Shown: piece by piece, positions 14,201 through 27,359 of the stretch | Layout: each line of letters opens with the position of its first letter | Position numbering within the stretch: the first letter of the stretch is position 1 | Assembly: GCA_900708905.1 (NCBI GenBank) | Contig: CAADRB010000018.1 | Location: 1,373,668 to 1,437,667 of the forward strand | Reading direction: 5' to 3' | Source of the DNA: Hymenolepis diminuta | Taxonomy: Eukaryota; Platyhelminthes; Cestoda; Cyclophyllidea; Hymenolepididae | Length of the DNA: 64,000 nucleotides | Made by a program: the position numbers and the translations under genes | The notes under the pieces: model-generated | Told to the model about the DNA's origin: nothing | The model's input: only the letters and a program-made list of their open reading frames with translations | Database searches by the model: none

Positions 14201-17200
14201 AAATAAAACTGCATATGTGTATTTTCTTGTCCCATCCGCATCTTTGATATGAATATGAAATGATCCTTATCCTTTGGATAAATATCTGTTACAGATATAC
14301 TAGCGCTAGATTAACTCAGAGCAAATATACACCTTAATCCATCACAGTAATAACCACAAAGAGAACAAATAGTCACATTAGATAATGATATTATTTACTC
14401 GATGTCATATCGTTCTGAAGAACGATCAAATTCTACGGTAGTGTCCATTTGCATTATGGAAAGATTATACAATAATCACATAAAATTTCAGTAGGGTAAA
14501 ATTAAATTGCTATTAATAGCATAATTATTATCAAAAAGTAGTTACGTATATTCACCCTGAGTAAACTAGGCTTATGGAGCTCTGCTAATTTGCAACTATC
14601 TCATCCCTACCATTTTAAGATATCATGTAAGATCATTTGCTTTCTCAACCATCGAGAAAAACGAAACGAAGCAGCAAGACCGACCCTTTTTGATTCAATA
14701 GTGCCGGTCAATAAGCACCGAACATCGTAGGTAAGCATTTGCTGCAATTCAGAGGATGAATCTTGAAATGTGAACTTTGGAACGCGTACTGCCCATTTAG
14801 CAAATGCGGTATAACCCGAGTCCAAAAATCAAATGCGATATTACTCTTTGATACCTGTTGCTCTCTGTATCTTTTTGATCTCCCCTTTATCAGATGTTGG
14901 ATTTATTGTTATTCGATGTCAGCTGCTTTCCATAATTAAAAAGTGTAATTTTTTTGTGTTACTCTAGTTAATATTAATGCTCGAAATAATTTTTAGCTAT
15001 GCCTAACAAACGCCTCTACAAGCACTTCTCAAGATTGTAAGAAACCTCCCAGAAGCCTAATTTGTGATTGCCATTTGTGATTTTTGAACCAATCCAGACA
15101 TATTAAAAAACAATAAGCGATCATATCGATTTCGATTAGATTTATAAAGTACTTTCTATTTAGCATTAAATAAACTGAAGCAAAAAATCAATTAATCATA
15201 AATTAATAAAACTTACAACATTGAGAGATCGAGGCAGACCAAGGCAAAGCGACAGTTCCAAATTAATGCTGTTAATACTAGTCACCCAATTTGGTTTAAC
15301 GAATGGGAGGGGGAGAAGTGCCATTCGCAGGAGAGAAAGTCTGAAACGGAAGAAAAGAAAATAGGCTTACTTCACAAAGGATGTTATAATACCAGCCAGT
15401 CATTCAGGCTAGCAATAAAATGCCGGAAGAATTAAGGTATATATCAGGATTGACGAGTCAGTTTTCCCGGAAAGCCAACTTGTGAACACCGACTGATGAA
15501 TCTTGCATCGTTTAAGTAATTTTCAAATTCCATTTTTCTTAAATTATGGATGGAAGAACAAAGAAATTGGAATGTTATGGATTAATACCTTTCATTGCCT
15601 CAGAAAAGAGCGACGCGCGGTTTAAGTTTAACAGAATCACATATACAGTACGTTTGAAATGTACGTCCGTATATAGAATTCTAGATATTTGAAGTGTTCA
15701 AAAAATGAATTAATAGCAAACTGTGAAGTTCGAAAACAAGTTGTCCGAGTGCAAATTTGGCGAAGAATAATTACAGAACTGTTAAGCGAAAATCCGTGAT
15801 CACTGATTTTACAATGAAGTCTTATGCGAATTTGTATTTACAAATTGAGTCTCAACATATTTTTCCCATGTTCCAATCTTAAGAAAATAAATTATTTCAT
15901 TTTAAAACTAGAAGTTACTACCCAATTACTCTGTACAGTTGATTTTCAGCAAATAAAACCACAGAGATCCATAAAGTAGATTCGTACTATTTCTTTTTTC
16001 GATATAAATGCATTTAACAAAAAAATTCATAAAAATAAATCACTTATAAGTAGGATTCAATTTCTTCATATCATCTGATAAATTAATGACACTTTCATGG
16101 AAAATTATCAATCGAAAATCATTACTTACCGAAAGAAATACGCGGGTTGTTGTGAAAGGTAAAATGTACGTTTTATAAAGCTCTCTTATATAACGTTCAC
16201 GACTCTCAAGTGACAGATGTAATTCAGACAAATAACAGGGCTGAAATAGACAAGGGGAACAAGTGATAGAGACAGGCGCATACTCACCCTTCGACATGAA
16301 GCCATATCTTGTGTCGTTGGCAAATACGAGCCAATTTCGGGAGGTAGTCAAAGCTGCCATTTAGAGTAGAACCTGCAAAAAGCGAGCAAAAGTGAATAAG
16401 TCACGACTCCCTTAATAATCATAACAGGTAAGGTTATTAAAAGTCGACTATCCAGAGTACAAACACTGTTCAAACTCGTGCATATGCCTATTTAGGATAA
16501 TTTCCGAAAAGTGCAGCATGTTACTCTTGAGGCCGAAGATGCATATTAACTAATGCTTTACTAGAATTCTATATGAAACAGTATTCTTTGAAGATTCTTA
16601 TAGGCCTAATACAAACACCATCCTGTACTAGGGCTAGCATATATTCACACTAAATTTCGTTTAAGTTAGTATTTAAGTCAATTTTCTTAAACAAAAATTT
16701 AGTGCTCCTGCATCTTGATCATTGGTCTATACTCTTCCTATCAAGCAATTTAGACTAGACCAGATAACAATATATATTTTCCCTTCAGTGCACCGTTATG
16801 ATTCAACTTATCTGCCTGTATTTCACGTTCCAGTTGTCCTATCCCTCAATGCAAAAGTTTTTTCCTTACGGTCTCAGTCTTCCAATTATTCCCATATATT
16901 TATTTACAGTCAACATTTCGCTTCCTGCAAATTTCTGATATAGGAAAGGCGACTGTCTACCAGTAGCCATCAAGAAAATTCCTAGATTTTTAAAAAGTAA
17001 CCTTGGAATAACAGTCGTATCTTTTTATGATAGTCAACATTATGTACTATAACTATTTTCTTCTATAACCGTAATACTTCTCGAAAATTCCATTTTAAAG
17101 AACTCATAGCCGATAGGGTAAGAAGTTGACCAATCAGTCAAGATAGCATTATGGAAAAAAACTGAACTTGAGAAGGCAAAATCTAAACATCGGAAAATCG

Positions 17201-20200
17201 AATGGAATCTCATGGAGAATTTTAAAATCTCTCCCTCTATCTGTAGTATAAAATTTTTTGATTTTACATAGTAGTAAGCTGAGACTATCAGTGCCAAATT
17301 CCGTCAACCGACCCTATTAAATCATTTCCTTTTTCCCCAAGACTAGTTAAAAACAAATGTCCATTTGTTACCGATGTGGGGTTAGTAATATTTCGGCAGA
17401 AGGGAAATTGATCGAATGGATTAAAATTAAGGTATAATAAAAAAACACTGTAATATCAATTACTAGATTACATAGGTGGCTACAGGATCATATGGACAAG
17501 GTGCTTAGTCATCAATTGGATACGAAAGAGAAGTGTGCACAGGAAGTCCACCAAGCGTTACAAGGCTGAGTAATTAGGAATGGGAATCACAATAGAGATT
17601 GTTTTAGACTATGATTATTGATCATGTTATAGGTCATCTACTCGGCGCTGGCAGAAAGGTCAACTGGTTAAGCTGCAAAGGTCAGAGGCCATCATCACAA
17701 ATCTATTGACACGTATGGCCTGTCACAGTGGTTAAATCAAGTCACCAGGATTCCCTTCCTCCACATCCAAGTTAACACTCTCATTTAATTTTTTAATAAC
17801 TAATTTACTTAAATCCGGCTTTAAAACGGAATTCTCTGACTCTAATGTCTTTGTTGAGGTAACGCTGAGAAGTACCTGAATACGTCTATTCAAGGCGCAA
17901 AAAGGACTGCGTCAAGGGCGTTTGTTTAGAATAAAGCATTTAACACATATTCCACTTAGATTAAGATCGGCCAAAATTGAAGACATAATCAAATGCAGAA
18001 TTGGTAAACAGTAAGATGTCTGATAGTTAAAGATAGGATTTCAACCTATTTTTTTCGAGAGCAGAGAGAAGGCAAAAGAGAAAACGTGTAGACCGTGAAG
18101 AAGGTCCATTCCGTGTGTCAACTTTAACAAAACTTTACGTATACACCACCCAGGTTTGCTAACAATATGAACATTCTTTCATTTAGAGCATGGATGGTGC
18201 GCACTAGAGCTAATGAACGTATAATCTTCCTCTGGTGTTCTTTACAACTTGACCTTTTGCACTACTACGAAGTATGAGTTAAGGACTTTAGTTTGATTAG
18301 TTTGATGATTAAACTAAAAGTGCTTAGGAAGGAGAAAATTGACTGCAGCTTGAGTAAATGTATGAGGTAAACAACAACAGATGGCATTATCCTATTCAGA
18401 ATAGATAAACGCATAGCTTTAAAATGGTAAGAAAATCTATTTATACATTTTTTATGTTTCTTTTTTTCGTCTTATTATTTTACACATACAGATGTCGGCA
18501 GGCGCAGACAGAGGTAGTTGGGTCAGTAGGTGTGTATATGTTCTAAGCATTGAGGGTGATGGTCAATGACGTGTCCGTGTCCTTAAGTTGACCAAAAGTG
18601 AATAAGGAAAGGAACTACAAACATGATTGGATAACTGCTAACGTAACGTAACCCAAGTGCTGGAATAAATGTGAAAGCACACGGGACAAGAATATGTGGC
18701 AATGAGATGAGAGGTCATCGTGTTGACATGATAGGACATAATATGATATCAATATGAATAAGTCTGGGACAACGAGTGACTAAGTCCGTAACAAATTTAG
18801 ATTTCAAATCACTGCAGTAAAATAAACGACATAGTTAAGATAGACGAAAAATTGAGTCAGATAGTAGTGTTATTACATAACTGAGCCAGTGAAAAGATGC
18901 CGGAAATAGAATTAGATTTTATTTGCACCCGAAATCCGGAAAATCGAATAAAATTTTAACACACTTAAATAATGAGAGAACAAAAAATGTGGAAAAAATA
19001 AGAGCTAGAAGAAATGCCTGCTGCTAACCCCGCTAATTAAATCAACATTGATCTCAACTCCTGCCTGCGTTATACTCTGAACATTATATTGGACTCCTCG
19101 CCTCAACATAATCTGTTATCTGCTAATATGATATGATAAACAAGTTCTCTAAACCACATCTCAACGACTGTGTCTACGATTGCTAATCTTGAGTAACTGA
19201 TGCTGGTAGTTAAGCTGCCATGAAATGGAGTTTTAGCCATCTCAGAGTTACGGTTAGCATATTTATACTGTGGAAATCTCAGTCCTTTAAATCATACAGT
19301 TATCGAACGACTATAATTACGACACGAAGTTTAGTATACTACAGGCAAACTAACCTGCATACGCCACTAAAAGCAAAGGTCGACGTCCCAGTCGAATATC
19401 ATTCTGGATGATCTTCTCAAATTGCGATACACTCTATAAAATGAAAAAAGAACATTTCAAGGTTAAAGTCTTAAATAAAAGAATATTTTTCTCTCTATCT
19501 TGTCTGTCAAAGGCCATCTAATGCATATACGTAATAAGAATTCCATTGCATCATTGCAAAACTGTCTATATCACCGAAATTGTATATTTAAAAAAATCAC
19601 CCTGGCAACCGTAAATTAATAGGATACTCTAGGCGTTATTACTCATAAAATGCAAAAAAATTTACAATCATGAGAAAATGTCTAAGCACGGAGAGCAGTA
19701 AAATTGCTAAATAAGGAAGCTCAGAATAAAGTGAGGGGATTTAAAGAGTCCACATTTTATTTAGGGAGCATAGTTCAGTGAGTCATGTCATAACATTCAA
19801 GGATTTGACTCCTGGAGTTCTGAATCCCACAAATAATCAATTCCTCTATAAATATTCCTGTTTGACTAATCGTCTCACTTCTATATTTCAGATGTCCTCA
19901 TGTAATTTTGCATGACTGTAAATATTTTTTCATGATAGAATAGAAGTAAATGCAAAATTACAGAAAAAGCAAATAAGCTCACAATAGCAGGCAGAACAGA
20001 TTTTTCATCCGGCGGTAAAACAGTGATGAGGAGACTGGAACAGCAGAGCTAAAACGAAATGTGATAAGATTTTGGTAAAACACGCAAACAAGGTAAAGAA
20101 TCCATATCCAGACTTCCATATATGAATAAAGCTCAATTATAAAAATAGATCTGAAAAATACAATCTGACACACCAATATCGACTACAGAAACGTATATTT

Positions 20201-21787
20201 AGAAAAACAAGATAGAAGAAAATTAGTTTGGAACCTATCCATATTGATTTTTGACCATTAACTCTAAAATTTTATATCATCTAGGTTTATTATAAAGTTT
20301 TAATCCTGCTAGAGATGCATTTTCCAAAATACATATAGAACAGAGTGGTATTTCGAGAAATGATAGGAATCTCACATTCCATTATCCTTCTCTTGACCAG
20401 CTTTAACAAGTACGATTAATCATTCTCTTCATTAGATATGCACCGATAAGTTTCGAACCCGTGTATAACCACCTCTTAGAATAAAGAGTCAATTACAATG
20501 ACTGAGGAAGCCAATTATGTTCAAGTCAGAGTACCTCAAAGATAGTTGATCGTGTGTGAACATTGCGACCTGGATGCCACATCGCGAACACCATAACTGG
20601 GAGCCGGGTGTTAATCGCTACGCCCAAGATCAGAGTTTTTATTATTTTCTCTGAAATATTTATACAAATATGCAAAATGTACATTTTAAGCGCCGGATAG
20701 ATGACTTCAATAAGTGTCAGACGCAGACAGTTTAATTGTAATGGTAAGTACTTACACACGAGGCAAATTAGAGAGCAAAAAAAAAGTAAAACATTATGGG
20801 TGAACGTAACATATAAAAACAGAGAAAAGATTACGAAAATATTAAAGAATGTTAACAAATGTAATAAGAGGATCTTCGAGACGTTTAAGCCTCTAAGTGC
20901 TCCTTAGTTTTGTTGAAAAAAAAGGTTTACAAGCAAACTATCAGCATTATATGGGACAAAATTTTAAATGATTAAACACTTTACACTTCCAAAAATGAAA
21001 ATATAACACTTTTTAAACGTGTTTGTTAAAGATCTGCTAAAAGGGCGTTTTCCGTTTAAATAGTTGTTAAGAGCTTATTTTCTCCTTGAAACTTAATCAG
21101 AAAACTCTTAGAAAATTGGCATCATACTAAATCTTCTTATTTTAGAAAACGAAACATCATCATACTTTGCTACCGAAGTGTCACACTCCAAACTATGCAG
21201 TGCTCAAATATCCAGTCTACCAAACGACGCAGTAAATTGAAATACAATAAATTAGACATACATTGAGTGAAAGCCACCGTCGTAGATGTGTTGGGGTTGC
21301 AGGACTGAGATAAATCACTGGCCGAGTGGAAGAACCGCTCATTAATAAATCTGAGCCCACTGTGAAACCTGGAGAATCAGTATCGGTGTACCAGGATTCT
21401 TGCAAAGCAACACGACAAGCGGTAGCAATGCATTCACTAGAATCCTCTCCATCGTAACAAACTCTCAAACAAGAAGAAGACAAGCTAAAATAAAAATTTA
21501 ATCTTTTCTCAAAAAATGCAGAGTAAAAGTGGAATAAACTAAGGAGAAACATACTGCCAAATATGTTCAATTCCGACAGATACGTTGCTGAGAATTCGCA
21601 TGAGAATTTGGTAACGATGTCTATCTTCAAGATGAAGTAACAGGGAGTCTACTTGAGCGACGATGGTCTGGAGTTGTAAATTACCTTCGGGAATTGTGGA
21701 ACGAATTTTTTCTAACTGGGAGTTCACAGCCTGACCCAAAGTGCGAGTTACTAATTCTGATAATAGGTTCCAAAGCTCAGACTCCAT
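2295..21787 (-). CDS. PDXDC1: Pyridoxal-dependent decarboxylase domain-containing protein 1 homologue, 18 exons, 851 aa
   Basis: Exons in transcript order: 21787-21555, 21484-21262, 20648-20535, 19433-19355, 16372-16288, 15340-15217, 13434-13210, 11770-11720, 11653-11579, 11500-11435, 10319-10155, 9475-9370, 6189-6131, 4780-4668, 4602-4185, 3527-3435, 3336-3252, 2536-2295. All phases agree and total 2556 nt. Landmarks seen: RPVIYLSPATPTHLRRWL, LLLVAYAGSTLNGSFDYLPK, RHKIWLHVEG (res. 236-245), SLNHW (476-480), VNWWSPP (751-757). They follow human PDXDC1 (788 aa, from memory) along its length. The fold is that of PLP group II decarboxylases; the substrate is unknown. The expected HK lysine motif is absent near 266-281, and the usual LHVDA aspartate is glutamate (244). 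The ATG at 21787 is the first in a 5' exon open back to an acceptor at 21805, so an extra upstream exon is possible. The weakest splice site is the donor after 11435 (GTTTAA). Confidence 0.93.
5264..5830 (+). pseudogene. Ty3/Gypsy retrotransposon integrase C-terminal relic inside a PDXDC1 intron
   Basis: A 137-codon open stretch (5264-5677) lies in the intron between PDXDC1 exons 13 and 14, on the opposite strand. Near its middle, STAEQLMGRTVRTNNRAM fits the segment of Gypsy-type integrases just after the catalytic core (usual form TPAELMFGRRLRT). Further on, WGKVMHEIQISDVILIKHRK and QSRPH fit the C-terminal domain that ends HRNQLRPR. The reading frame then breaks, and basic, stop-interrupted coding-like sequence continues to about 5830. 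I see no reverse transcriptase, no gag and no flanking LTR, so this is a 5'-truncated, dead fragment. The family assignment rests on motif order and not on an alignment. Confidence 0.62.
6430..6735. repeat. Dispersed repeat family A, copy 1 (PDXDC1 intron)
   Basis: This segment shares ordered blocks with 18600-18835 in the same orientation. Shared pieces include GGAAACTACA with ATGATTGGAT, then GAGGTGAATGGGCCATCGC against GAGATGAGAGGTCATCGTG, TTGACTTAGTGGGGCATAATA against TTGACATGATAGGACATAATA, and a common end in TCCGTAA...TTTAAATCACT. The middle of this copy also holds imperfect tandem units built on TACTGGTA and CACACATGAT (6510-6605). There is no coding potential. It looks like a short non-autonomous element or a decayed LTR piece. 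Confidence 0.55.
18600..18835. repeat. Dispersed repeat family A, copy 2 (PDXDC1 intron)
   Basis: This is the second copy of the repeat at 6430-6735, in the same orientation, and it lacks the short tandem units found in the middle of that copy. It sits in the large intron between PDXDC1 exons 5 (16372-16288) and 4 (19433-19355). I could not identify target-site duplications or termini by eye. Confidence 0.55.
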
Positions 21788-23281
21788 GAATTTAATGCCA
21801 TAAAACTGTCAAATAAGAAGGAAAATAAATAATGATGTGTACATGATTTGAATACACATGAATATACAAAAATGAAGATTTTATGCAAATATGAAAACGT
21901 ACAATATCCGGGAGATAAGTAACCTTCCACACAGGCCTTCAGTACTAGATTTAGCTTATTTATACAAGGCCACGGGTATGTTAAAATGTTCTAAAAATAC
22001 AAGTAGTTATCCAAAACAAGCGAAAAATTATATTTATTATTTAATAACTGACAACTAAATTTTATAATCTGACACCGTAATAATTCAGTTTTATAGTGGC
22101 ATTTGAATTATTTCATTTAAGTCAGATCCCTCAGATCCTTGGAATAATTCGGAGATACTCCGGAAATAACAACAGCTCATTAACTTACTTTTGCAACATC
22201 AGTTATCTCCTATCGTCGGTGTCTGTACATGCGGTTTTTAGGCATGCATATTAATCCACTGACTCGATTAACGTTCATAATGTGTTCATTTAATAGTTTT
22301 CCTGGTTTAATAGTATACTCATTAAGTAGTAAGATAAAGAAGACAAGACGAACCTTATCTAGACTGTAAAATGTTTCCAAACACTGAAAATTGAGTGACA
22401 GTTTAAATCGCCGATTAATATTCCATTTAAATAGGATTTTCTAAGGCACTACATCAGTAATTTGTTTTTATTCAGTAATTACATTCATTTTTTCCCTTAA
22501 ATGTTTTAATAAATCCATGTGGTATAAAAAATTATGTAAGGGAATGAATTTTTCAAAATTGACCGCAATATCACATAATTATCATTGATCCTGCGAAGTC
22601 ATTTGGACAACGACTGATTTATACTACCTTAAAAGACTTTGACTAATATGTTATTTCTTTTAAAGTATATGGCACTGAAAAATATAAAATTGATACGTTG
22701 CTGAAATAATTAACTTTCATTTTTGTTCTTTAGTTTCATTGCTCTGTAATTACGGGTATTAAGCAATTAATATTTTTTTAAAACAATATGACAATCAATT
22801 TTCATATGAAAATGTGTACCTCATGGAAACAATAACAGAGATTGGTCATATTGAAGAAGCTATGAGGATCAGACTATTTTAAAACATTGAACTTTATGTG
22901 CAATAGTAAATCATGTCAGATCTGTTGCAAATCCATTTTGCTCATACAATGCACAAGGAAATGCATGAATACGTAACCGATCAGTTAAAGAATAAAAACG
23001 TAAAATAAAAGACCCAACTAAGCTTTGACTTAAAGTTCGTAGATGCATCGAATTCGAAAATAAGAATTACTGAACAAATCGCTAAATGGAATAATTATTC
23101 TAATTCCTTAAAAATAATATAATGCTTATTGTGAAGCGCGATCGGTGATGTTACACGAGATTTAATAAATTTATAAATACAAAATACATGATAGCTACTT
23201 ATTTAACTGTTTTGCTTTGTTTGGATGTACGAAGAGGTCCCGCGCCTTTCAAACCGCTTTTCCCATTAGGGTTATATTGAA
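21788..23281. promoter_or_regulatory. Head-to-head intergenic region between PDXDC1 and AMMECR1
   Basis: About 1.5 kb separates the start codons of the minus-strand PDXDC1 and the plus-strand AMMECR1, so it must carry both 5' regions. It is very AT-rich. I see no long open frame and no convincing core promoter motif. An acceptor-like TTGACAG ends at 21806, in frame with the P​DXDC1 start exon. This suggests either an upstream 5' exon in this region or a trans-splice acceptor for the PDXDC1 mRNA. Confidence 0.5.
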
Positions 23282-24167
<886 letters not shown>

Positions 24168-24422
24168 GCTTGCATGTGTGCAGATCCAGATACCTGAGAC
24201 CGCCAATAATAATTTGTGCACCATGGAAGCTCCGTTCTCTTCCCGGGAAGCAGTCTTTCCTCTGTCTAATTCGTCGTACCATAATGTGCGTACGTTCAGT
24301 TTATCCCTTTAGGTACATAAATCTAATCTTGGCTCTTAAATGTGTCGCGTAAATTTATCTCTAGGATAAGTCTTTTTGTTCTACTAGCCCATTTTTATTT
24401 TATTATTGAAAATTGAAGGAAA

Positions 24423-24614
24423 ATGTCTAATAGTGAGCCACTCATCCCTAAGTAAGTATTTATTCCGTCGTATTATGTTCTATTTAATTAGTATCTCTTT
24501 TGTCCAGGTCATTTTTGAATCATTTAGACTTGTTATTTGAAAGGTTGATTAACTAATTGATTCCAATGTTTTAAGGTTGGTCTTGCTTCTGACTTGCTTA
24601 TTGATTATCTGCTA
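24423..24614 (+). CDS. Possible spliced 34-residue tail-anchored micropeptide downstream of AMMECR1
   Basis: An ATG in good context (GGAAAATG) begins 255 bases after the AMMECR1 stop. Exons 24423-24451, 24508-24543 and 24576-24614 join in phase across introns of 56 nt (GTAAGT...CCAG) and 32 nt (GTTGAT...TAAG). The predicted peptide begins MSNSEPLIPK, continues through SFLNHLDLLFER and ends in a hydrophobic stretch, LVLLLTCLLIIC, then TAG. Without splicing it would stop after ten codons. I recognise no family. It could instead be part of the AMMECR1 3' UTR or the first exons of a longer gene. The hydrophobic tail and clean phase are suggestive only. Confidence 0.25.
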
Positions 24615-24619
24615 GAATT

Positions 24620-27359
24620 CGCTTCCATTCTAAATTGGCTCTTTGGAAGCAACTGGCTCTTTCATTCATCCTGCTTTGATCCGGTGGATAGCAAATTAAA
24701 ACTCCACAGTGCGCTAAGCTAAGTATTGTCGCTTCGTTTCAATTTGCACTTTGATTCTGTCTGATTTTGGTTGAATGATTTACGATCAGCTCTTAATGGC
24801 TCTTGGGCTTTTCCTTCCTTGAATGTCAAAAGACGAATTTAGGTAAATTCGTTCTTTTATTTCTCCAGCTGAAAACATGTACTCATCCCTTTTTTCGCTT
24901 TTGGTTCACTCGTCAACATGCTAAATCTTAGGTAACGGAATCATTGCACATTAGAAATGACCGATCGAAATAATTAAAGGGAGTCAACAAAGCAACGCCA
25001 GAAAGTGTTTCTTATCGGAGAGGCTTTGGCAATTTCTCTATCCAGTAAGAATTTGGTAAATGCTTATTAATGGGCTTGGGAAATGAAATCTAGCCCTTTA
25101 TTGATCAATATTAACTAACGAGGTTAGTTATTCCATTGCTTAAATTTTTACAGTTGGAATTTGATCCCATTTAATCTGGTTACTTTAAAAATGATTGATT
25201 TTTCTCATTTCTACTTAATGGAAATGTCTTAGCAGTATTCTCTAAGTTGAATTATGACTGGGAATAAACCCATATCCCTTAATTATCCCATGTTAACCGG
25301 TCATTAAACTCCAACTAAGACTATTTTGATATATAATTAGCAGGACCGGCTATTGATTATCCTGTAGAATTTTCATTGGTTTTGTCAAGATTGTAGGCTG
25401 CTTAGCGTAGGAACTTTGTTAGCTTCATAAGCTCTTCCACAACTTTACTGTAAAACTATTGATTCTTAACTTCGGAAATGTTATGTGCGTATGGTGTTTT
25501 TGCTTAAGTTTGTTGAATTGCATGAAGTAAAAACAGTTGTTTTGTCAGCTTTTTTCTTCAGCAATTAAAACGCTTTTTTTTAAAAAAGCGGACTGAAATA
25601 TTTATTTTTCCTCAATGCTACTGATACAGGTGAAGTTTTATTATGATTATTATAATGCAATTTTTTTCATAGGTTTCTAATAATTATATTCCAATTGGAA
25701 TCCCTAAACCTTACCTGTCTTTATAGTGCTAAAATAATCTCATTCTGTCTATTTCTGACTAGTTTTATGGATTTGCAATAAAACTCGAACTGAGCTAGGC
25801 GTTAGATTAAATTTTTTATACCTCAAAACTAAATGGGTCTCGCTACGATCTTGACTGTTCTATTTAAATTATCATAGACTTGCAGCGAAATAATGATTTT
25901 TTTTCTCTTTAAATCTTTTGAGTCTAACACTTGATTGACCGCGGTGGTTACTATTGTTAGCAGTGTGTCGGTTTCGGACTCAAGCTCTTTGATTGACCGT
26001 CAATTGAAGAAATATTTTTCATCGATGGCTTTTCTGTTTTAACCGTCTTATTTGGACGTTTACATGGTTTGTCAACAACAATAGATTCAGAAATGAGTAA
26101 ATGTAGTAAAATTTGGATGATTGAAACTCTCAAGTAGTCTTTTTTTCATCTTTATGGTCCTGAGTATCTTAAGATCGATTTGTTTAACTCTAGTATTGGT
26201 TGTTTATACTCTAGAAGAGTGCCGATCTATGCAGCTTTTCATTCTTCCACTTTGTTTGAACGTAACAAACCCCCACGTGTTTTGTTTGACGTATCATCAT
26301 TATTTCGAATTTGGAAACGTTACCCTTTTTTTATATCTTGATGACACATCCATCTTTTACAACAGGCTTTGGTATCTGGGTTAATTTGATTCAATTTTGG
26401 GTAACAAATTTTCCGAAGATACGTACCTATAGTTGCTTGTAATTATGTTCATTTCGAGGCAAATTTAACTAAAAAAATTATGAAACTCATCGTAAGGGAA
26501 GAGTCAGAAATAGACTTGGTTAAAGGGAAGGTAACCTGGAGTCGCTCTCATAAAAAAACCCGCATTCTACAACGTCTTACCAGTGTGGTTGACTGTCCAT
26601 ACTAATTAATGTGTGCCGGTGAGAATCAGTTTGATCTGATAAACTTGTTTACATTGATCATAGTGGCAATTTAAGCATTGCTTTCTACTCTAGATTAACC
26701 CATGCGGTTGGTCATCCCAATCACTCGGTGGGTTGTGATATTGTTTCTGACTTTGAAGACATACTCAATAATGCTAGGTCACCTAAAACCTAACCATTTG
26801 TTCCATATTATATGCGTGTTTTAATCGTATTATCCTGTCTTTTTTTCAATAATTTATTTTTTCTGTTTATCTTACATTTTAGTGCCATCGTATTCTCCAC
26901 CTTTCATAATCTTTGTTTACTCCAGTCGCAGTTATAATAAACACCAACATCATTGTTTCATCTAGCCTATTATTATTATTATTAAAACTTTTCCTTCCCT
27001 CTCTTTTCTTACTTAACTTTCCCTCTTTGATAACAGGCAGCGATATACACCACAACAAAGAAACAAATGAAAAACGTACTCGATTTGCGTTTCCCCTCCC
27101 TCTCCCCCTCCGCACTACAGTGTAACTTGTCTTTCTTCTCTTGTGTGCCCTCCTCCCCACTTGTCCGGCCGAACTTATAATTCAACACTAATTGTCTTTT
27201 AATTACACTTATTATGTCGCCAAAATGTATTTATCATTCTTTTTTCTGTCTTTCACTTTAGTTGATTTCATAATTGTAGATGTGTGAATAAACTAAACTG
27301 CCAGTTTAGCTGAATGGAATTATAGTTTTGGACGTAGTGTAGTAGTAATCTAAGGATTT
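24620..27359 (+). other. T-rich stretch without a firm gene; possible terminal exon near 27040-27180
   Basis: No gene could be established here. The plus strand is T-rich, like the introns or 3' regions of plus-strand flatworm genes. A candidate terminal exon starts after GATAACAG at 27039 and stays open for more than 40 codons in a proline- and serine-rich frame. It is followed by GAATAAAC near 27286, a possible polyadenylation signal. Another AATAAA lies near 25781. The T/TTA-rich run near 26968-26983 is a simple repeat. Confidence 0.3.

Noticed and set aside
26879..27160. 93-codon minus-strand arginine-rich frame
   Set aside because: It results from reading the reverse of a C/T-rich tract and a TTA repeat; low complexity.
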